Origin: Mycolicibacterium poriferae
Lineage (GTDB): Bacteria > Actinomycetota > Actinomycetes > Mycobacteriales > Mycobacteriaceae
Direction of reading: 5' to 3'
DNA: 64,000 bases
NCBI RefSeq assembly: GCF_010728325.1
Contig: NZ_AP022571.1
Coordinates: 124,001-188,000 of the forward strand
This document shows, piece after piece, positions 60,503-64,000 of this stretch (positions are counted from its first letter, which is position 1; every line of letters starts with the position of its first letter). The position numbers and the translations under genes are program-made. The notes below the pieces were generated by a model. That model saw nothing but the letters and a program-made list of their open reading frames with translations, had not been told where the DNA came from and did no database searches.

Positions 60503-63500
60503 CGCGTGCCTTCACCAGATCGAACAGTTCATCGAGTCGGTCGAAATTGTCGGGCAACACCTTGCCGATCGCCCGTTTGACGACCTTCTCCTTCATCGTG
60601 TTGCCGACCCAGTCGTGCGGCTTGCTGGTCAGGATCGCGGTGTCGACCTGGATCGGCATCGCCGGGTCGGGCCAGCCGAAGTCGATCAACGCGCGGCGCG
60701 CGCCGTTGTCTGCCCAGGCCGGGTAGACGGTGTCTGATTCCTTGGCGCCGAGCTTTTTGGCGGCGTCGAGCAGCTTCGCCAGGTATTCCTGGTAATCGAT
60801 GGCCTGCTGGCGGCGTTGTTCGATGATGGCGTCGAGCAGTTCGCTCATCGTGTCGTAATACTTCGGGTTCATCGCGTGCTCGTCGATGATCACCTTGCGC
60901 ATGTTGTTCGTGATCGTCTCGGCGACTGCCTCGGGGTCCTTCTTGATCCCGGCCGGCAGCTGGTCAATAGCTCCCGCGCCGAGGTTGACGATCAAGTCGA
61001 TCAGGCCCGTGTCCTCGAAGTTGGAAACGACTTCGGAGGCGCCGGCCTGGATGTAGGTGTCGAGCAGGAACCGCATGCCGGCTTCGTACTGCTTGAAGTC
61101 GACGTTCTCCCCGGCCCCGAGCTTCACCTCGGCGCGGACATCGACGTAGTGAGCGATCTCTTTCTTGATCGCATCGGTCTCGGCATCGGTGTAGCCGGCC
61201 GCGATCATGTCGTTGGCGAGGTTGGCGTAGGCACGGGTGACCGCGGCGATGGCTTTGTACAGGGCGACGCGTTTGGGTTCGTTGGCTTTGAGTTGCACCG
61301 CGTTGCCTTGCTCGGCGGCGCAGAAGTACTGCTGGTATTGCAGCGTGTTCTTCGGCGGTGCAACAGGTTCGACGAGGGCGCGGATGGTTTCCAGAGCTTC
61401 ATCGAGGTCGTCGCGTCCCTTCTCCACGCGGTCGGTGAGCAGGCCGTCGATGTCGGTCTTGTCGTAGCCGTCGAGCGCCCCGGAGGTGTAGTCGGTGACC
61501 GCGGATTCCAGTGAGTTGAACAGGTCCTGGTAGTCGACGATGTAGCCGTAGTCCTTGTCGTCGCCGTCGAGGCGGTTGACCCGGCAGATCGCTTGGAACA
61601 GTCCGTGGTCGTGCATCTTCTTATCGATGTACAGGTAAGTGGCGCTGGGCGCGTCGAAGCCGGTCAGCAGCTTGTCCACGACGATCAACAGCCGCATCTG
61701 GCCGGGGTTCTCGACAAACTGGCGTTTGACGTCTCGCTCGAATTCTTCGACCCGGGTGATCGCCTTGTCGGCGGGTTCATCGAAGTAGTCGGCGAGCATC
61801 CTTCGGTAGGTCTCGTACTGGCGGACCTTCTCGGTCTTGCCCGCCCCGGCGTCCTCTTTGGCGATGTCGCTGACGTTGGGGGTGTAGCTGGTGACGATGG
61901 CGCACTTTCCCCCGAAGCCGGCGTCAACGAACAGGTCGTAGAACTTGCAGGCCTGGTAGATCGACGATCCGACGAGCATGGCGTTGCCGCGGCCGTCGGC
62001 CAGCCGGGGTTTGATGGCCATGTCTTTGAGGATGTCGGCGACGATCTTCTCCGCGCGGGACTTGCTGGTCAGCACCTTCTGCATGGTGCCCCAGCGCTTC
62101 TTGAGTTCCGCCTTCGATAGATCGGTCATGTTCTGGGTGTTCGCGTCGAACCACGCGTCCACCGCTTGGGGTGAGTCGAGGTGCTGGTCGATATTGCGGG
62201 CCTCGTACTGCAGGTCCACAACCACGCCGTCGGCAACGGCCTCATCGAACTTGTAGGTGTGGATGAACGAGCCGAAGGTCTCGATACTGGTGGCCTTGTC
62301 CGCCTTCAACAGTGGTGTGCCGGTGAAGCCGATGAACATCGCCTCGGGCAACAGTTCCTTCATGGCGGTGTGCATGGTGCCGGACTGCGTGCGGTGCGCT
62401 TCGTCGACGAAGACGAAGATGTTTCCCTTGGCGTGGAAGTCCTTAGGGATGGTCGCGTGGAGTTCCTCGATGAACTCGGTGGTCGCCTCGTCGTCCTCGG
62501 AGTCGGTATCAGCGGCGCGGAACTTGTGCACCAGTGAACAGATCAACCACTCCGTGCTGGTGTTGAGGGTGCTGATCAGGTCGGCTCCGCTGGTAGTGCG
62601 GTAGATCTGCTCGTTGACACCGTTGAACACCTTCTCGATCTGTTCATCGAGTTCGGTGCGGTCAGTGATGAGCAGTACCCGTGCGTCGGGCTGGTGTTCG
62701 CGGATCCATTTGGCCAGCCACACCATCGTCAGCGACTTGCCTGAGCCTTGGGTGTGCCAGATGATGCCGCCCTCGCGGCGGGCGATCCGATCCTGGGCTG
62801 CCTTCACACCGAAGTACTGGTTGTGCCGCGGCCCCTTCTTCACACCGGAGTCGAAGACGATGTAGTCGTGGATCAACTCCAGCAATCGTGGCTTGCTGCA
62901 CATCTGCAGCAAGCCCCGGTCCAGCGGATCAGCGACGTCGGATGGTTCTTTCCACTCCAGCCAGTACTTCTCCGGAGTGTCTATGAGGCCGTAACGCAAC
63001 CCTTCGACGTCGTTGCCGGCGAACACGTACTGCACCGTCGAGAAAAATGACCGGATGAAATCCGATCTCTGGTTACCAATGGTTTGTCGGATACCTTCGG
63101 AGACAGCGACTTTAGAGCGCTTGAGCTCCAGCGTAGCTACCGCGAGGCCGTTAACGTACAGCACCACATCGGGCCGCTTGGTGTGCTGACCCGCGACGGT
63201 GACCTCCTCGACAACGACGAAGTGGTTCGCTTCAGGCTTCTTCCAATCGATCAGCCAGACAGTCTCCGTTTGTTCACCGACACCCGGGCGGACCTTCACG
63301 CCGTAACGCAGCAGCCCATAAACATCCTTGTTCGCCTCATACAAGTCGTGACCGGCCCCAACCGAGGCGGCTTTTCCGACCTGATCGAGCGCGCGGTTGA
63401 TCAGTTTGTCGTCGTAACCACGAGCACGCAGGTGTTGCACCAGCAGCTCTGTCTCGACGTTCGAGTTTCCTTCGCGATGACCCCAGTTTCCGAGGTAGTC

Positions 63501-63575
63501 ATAACCGAGCTCGTCGCGAAACAGCGCCACCACGCGTTTCTGGGCTTTGCGCTCGACCTGACCGACATCACTCAT
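60489..63575 (-). CDS. hsdR: HsdR, type I restriction enzyme subunit R
   Basis: 1028 residues, the usual length. PD-(D/E)xK nuclease region RPDVVLYVNGLAVATLELKR (about 135-155), helicase Walker A HTQGSGKSLTMVW (about 277), DEAHRT (about 393), TGTPL and motif VI-type QAICRVNRLD. HsdR drives ATP-dependent DNA translocation and cleavage at sites read by HsdS. It overlaps hsdS by 4 bases (ATGA). The modification subunit HsdM is not in the window and should lie upstream, beyond base 64000. Confidence 0.95.
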   Translation of the reverse strand: MSDVGQVERKAQKRVVALFRDELGYDYLGNWGHREGNSNVETELLVQHLRARGYDDKLINRALDQVGKAASVGAGHDLYEANKDVYGLLRYGVKVRPGVGEQTETVWLIDWKKPEANHFVVVEEVTVAGQHTKRPDVVLYVNGLAVATLELKRSKVAVSEGIRQTIGNQRSDFIRSFFSTVQYVFAGNDVEGLRYGLIDTPEKYWLEWKEPSDVADPLDRGLLQMCSKPRLLELIHDYIVFDSGVKKGPRHNQYFGVKAAQDRIARREGGIIWHTQGSGKSLTMVWLAKWIREHQPDARVLLITDRTELDEQIEKVFNGVNEQIYRTTSGADLISTLNTSTEWLICSLVHKFRAADTDSEDDEATTEFIEELHATIPKDFHAKGNIFVFVDEAHRTQSGTMHTAMKELLPEAMFIGFTGTPLLKADKATSIETFGSFIHTYKFDEAVADGVVVDLQYEARNIDQHLDSPQAVDAWFDANTQNMTDLSKAELKKRWGTMQKVLTSKSRAEKIVADILKDMAIKPRLADGRGNAMLVGSSIYQACKFYDLFVDAGFGGKCAIVTSYTPNVSDIAKEDAGAGKTEKVRQYETYRRMLADYFDEPADKAITRVEEFERDVKRQFVENPGQMRLLIVVDKLLTGFDAPSATYLYIDKKMHDHGLFQAICRVNRLDGDDKDYGYIVDYQDLFNSLESAVTDYTSGALDGYDKTDIDGLLTDRVEKGRDDLDEALETIRALVEPVAPPKNTLQYQQYFCAAEQGNAVQLKANEPKRVALYKAIAAVTRAYANLANDMIAAGYTDAETDAIKKEIAHYVDVRAEVKLGAGENVDFKQYEAGMRFLLDTYIQAGASEVVSNFEDTGLIDLIVNLGAGAIDQLPAGIKKDPEAVAETITNNMRKVIIDEHAMNPKYYDTMSELLDAIIEQRRQQAIDYQEYLAKLLDAAKKLGAKESDTVYPAWADNGARRALIDFGWPDPAMPIQVDTAILTSKPHDWVGNTMKEKVVKRAIGKVLPDNFDRLDELFDLVKARDEYR

Positions 63576-64000
63576 GACGCGGCCTCTACGGGTAGCCGCG
63601 TGCGGCCTGTCAGGAGTTGTTGCATCATGCCAGTCTTAATGGCGCGGGCCTTCGAAAGGCGAGCATCAAGCACGGACATCTCGGCCTCGACATCAGAGAG
63701 AACACTGACGACCGCGCGCTGCTCCTCGATCGGCGGCAGGATCGGCGCTACTTGAAGCAGCTTGGTCTTCGCGATGTTGTATCGGGTTGCACCCTGGGCC
63801 AGCACTGAAACCAAGTCACGGCCTTGGCTCGAACGGAAGAAATGAGCAAGATACGTCGGGTCAATCTGATCGTCCCTTTTTAATCGATACCCGAAACAGA
63901 AGCTATTGAGGTACGTCCTTGGCGATGGGTTGTAATCGACGACAGCGGCCAGAGCGAGCTCCTCGGGCGTTTCAGAAGAGCCGTTAAAGAGGACGTCGCC
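63572..64000 (-). CDS. hsdS: HsdS, type I restriction specificity subunit, C-terminal part (cut by window end)
   Basis: The frame is open to the last base. The visible 142 residues read GDVLFNGSSETPEELALAAV at the cut end, then DPTYLAHFFRSSQGRDLVSV, and end in the coiled-coil helix LPPIEEQRAVVSVLSDVEAE with QLLTGRTRL. This is the last target recognition domain and conserved helix of HsdS. An internal codon at 63814 is not the true start. Confidence 0.9.
   Translation of the reverse strand, partial: GDVLFNGSSETPEELALAAVVDYNPSPRTYLNSFCFGYRLKRDDQIDPTYLAHFFRSSQGRDLVSVLAQGATRYNIAKTKLLQVAPILPPIEEQRAVVSVLSDVEAEMSVLDARLSKARAIKTGMMQQLLTGRTRLPVEAAS

Overview
The window is high-GC mycobacterial DNA and most likely part of a large conjugative plasmid of the ESX-P type, or of an integrated relative. 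The reason is that a complete type VII secretion (T7SS/ESX) locus sits directly beside a type IV secretion (T4SS) conjugation cluster. Together they form the combination known from pRAW-like mycobacterial plasmids. PE/PPE and Esx proteins, mycosin, EspG, IS1081-like and IS481/IS110-type elements and a TANNNT/leaderless promoter style all point to slow-growing or other non-tuberculous Mycobacterium. No relaxase, replication or partition gene was recognised, so those would lie outside the window.

Layout. (1) 1-9363: an insertion-sequence scrap region. An IS481-family element lies at the exact centre of a perfect inverted repeat built from two tail-to-tail IS110-family copies. Then come a frameshifted sterol-desaturase-like gene, a His-rich membrane protein, an IS1081-like element, a truncated DUF385 nitroreductase gene, a small three-helix-bundle gene and a decayed Ser/Thr kinase gene. 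(2) 9364-20724: ESX accessory genes. They encode two cell-wall hydrolases that share one duplicated N-terminal module but carry different catalytic domains, followed by EspC-, EspB/PPE-, EspL/YbaB- and EspK-like proteins. (3) 20841-37480: the ESX core in the order eccC, PE, PPE, esx pair, espG, eccB, espI-like ATPase, eccD, mycP, eccE and an extra EccC-like single-ATPase gene. (4) 37538-50843: the conjugation cluster. It has a small HTH protein, a VirD4/TraG coupling ATPase, membrane proteins, a divergent XRE-like regulator, a discoidin-like anchored protein, TcpC/VirB8-like, small VirB2/VirB3-like proteins, VirB4, a VirB6-like protein, then eccA and a second XRE-like regulator. (5) 50854-64000, all on the minus strand: a defence/cargo island. 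It has a helicase with seven helicase-associated repeats, the C-terminal remnant of a type ISP restriction-modification enzyme, a SIR2-HerA pair, a YgjP-like metallopeptidase, HsdR and the end of HsdS.

How it works together. EccB/C/D/E plus MycP form the T7SS membrane machine, EccA and EspG are its cytosolic partners, and PE/PPE, Esx and Esp-like proteins are its substrates. VirB4, the TcpC-like, VirB6-like and small membrane proteins plus the coupling ATPase form the DNA-transfer channel. eccA sits inside the T4SS operon, and both halves share the same promoter architecture.

The most interesting new observation is that architecture. A box close to GAAAWTAGYGCMSG occurs upstream of ten transcription units, and its reference T lies 29 nt (28 in one case) before a TANNNT -10 element. 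An eleventh, weaker forward copy and a twelfth copy on the opposite strand lie in the divergent promoter of the XRE-like gene at 40942. In nine of the twelve cases the -10 is followed by only 6 or 7 nt and then the ATG/GTG, which predicts leaderless mRNA. This looks like a single regulon that switches T7SS and T4SS on together.
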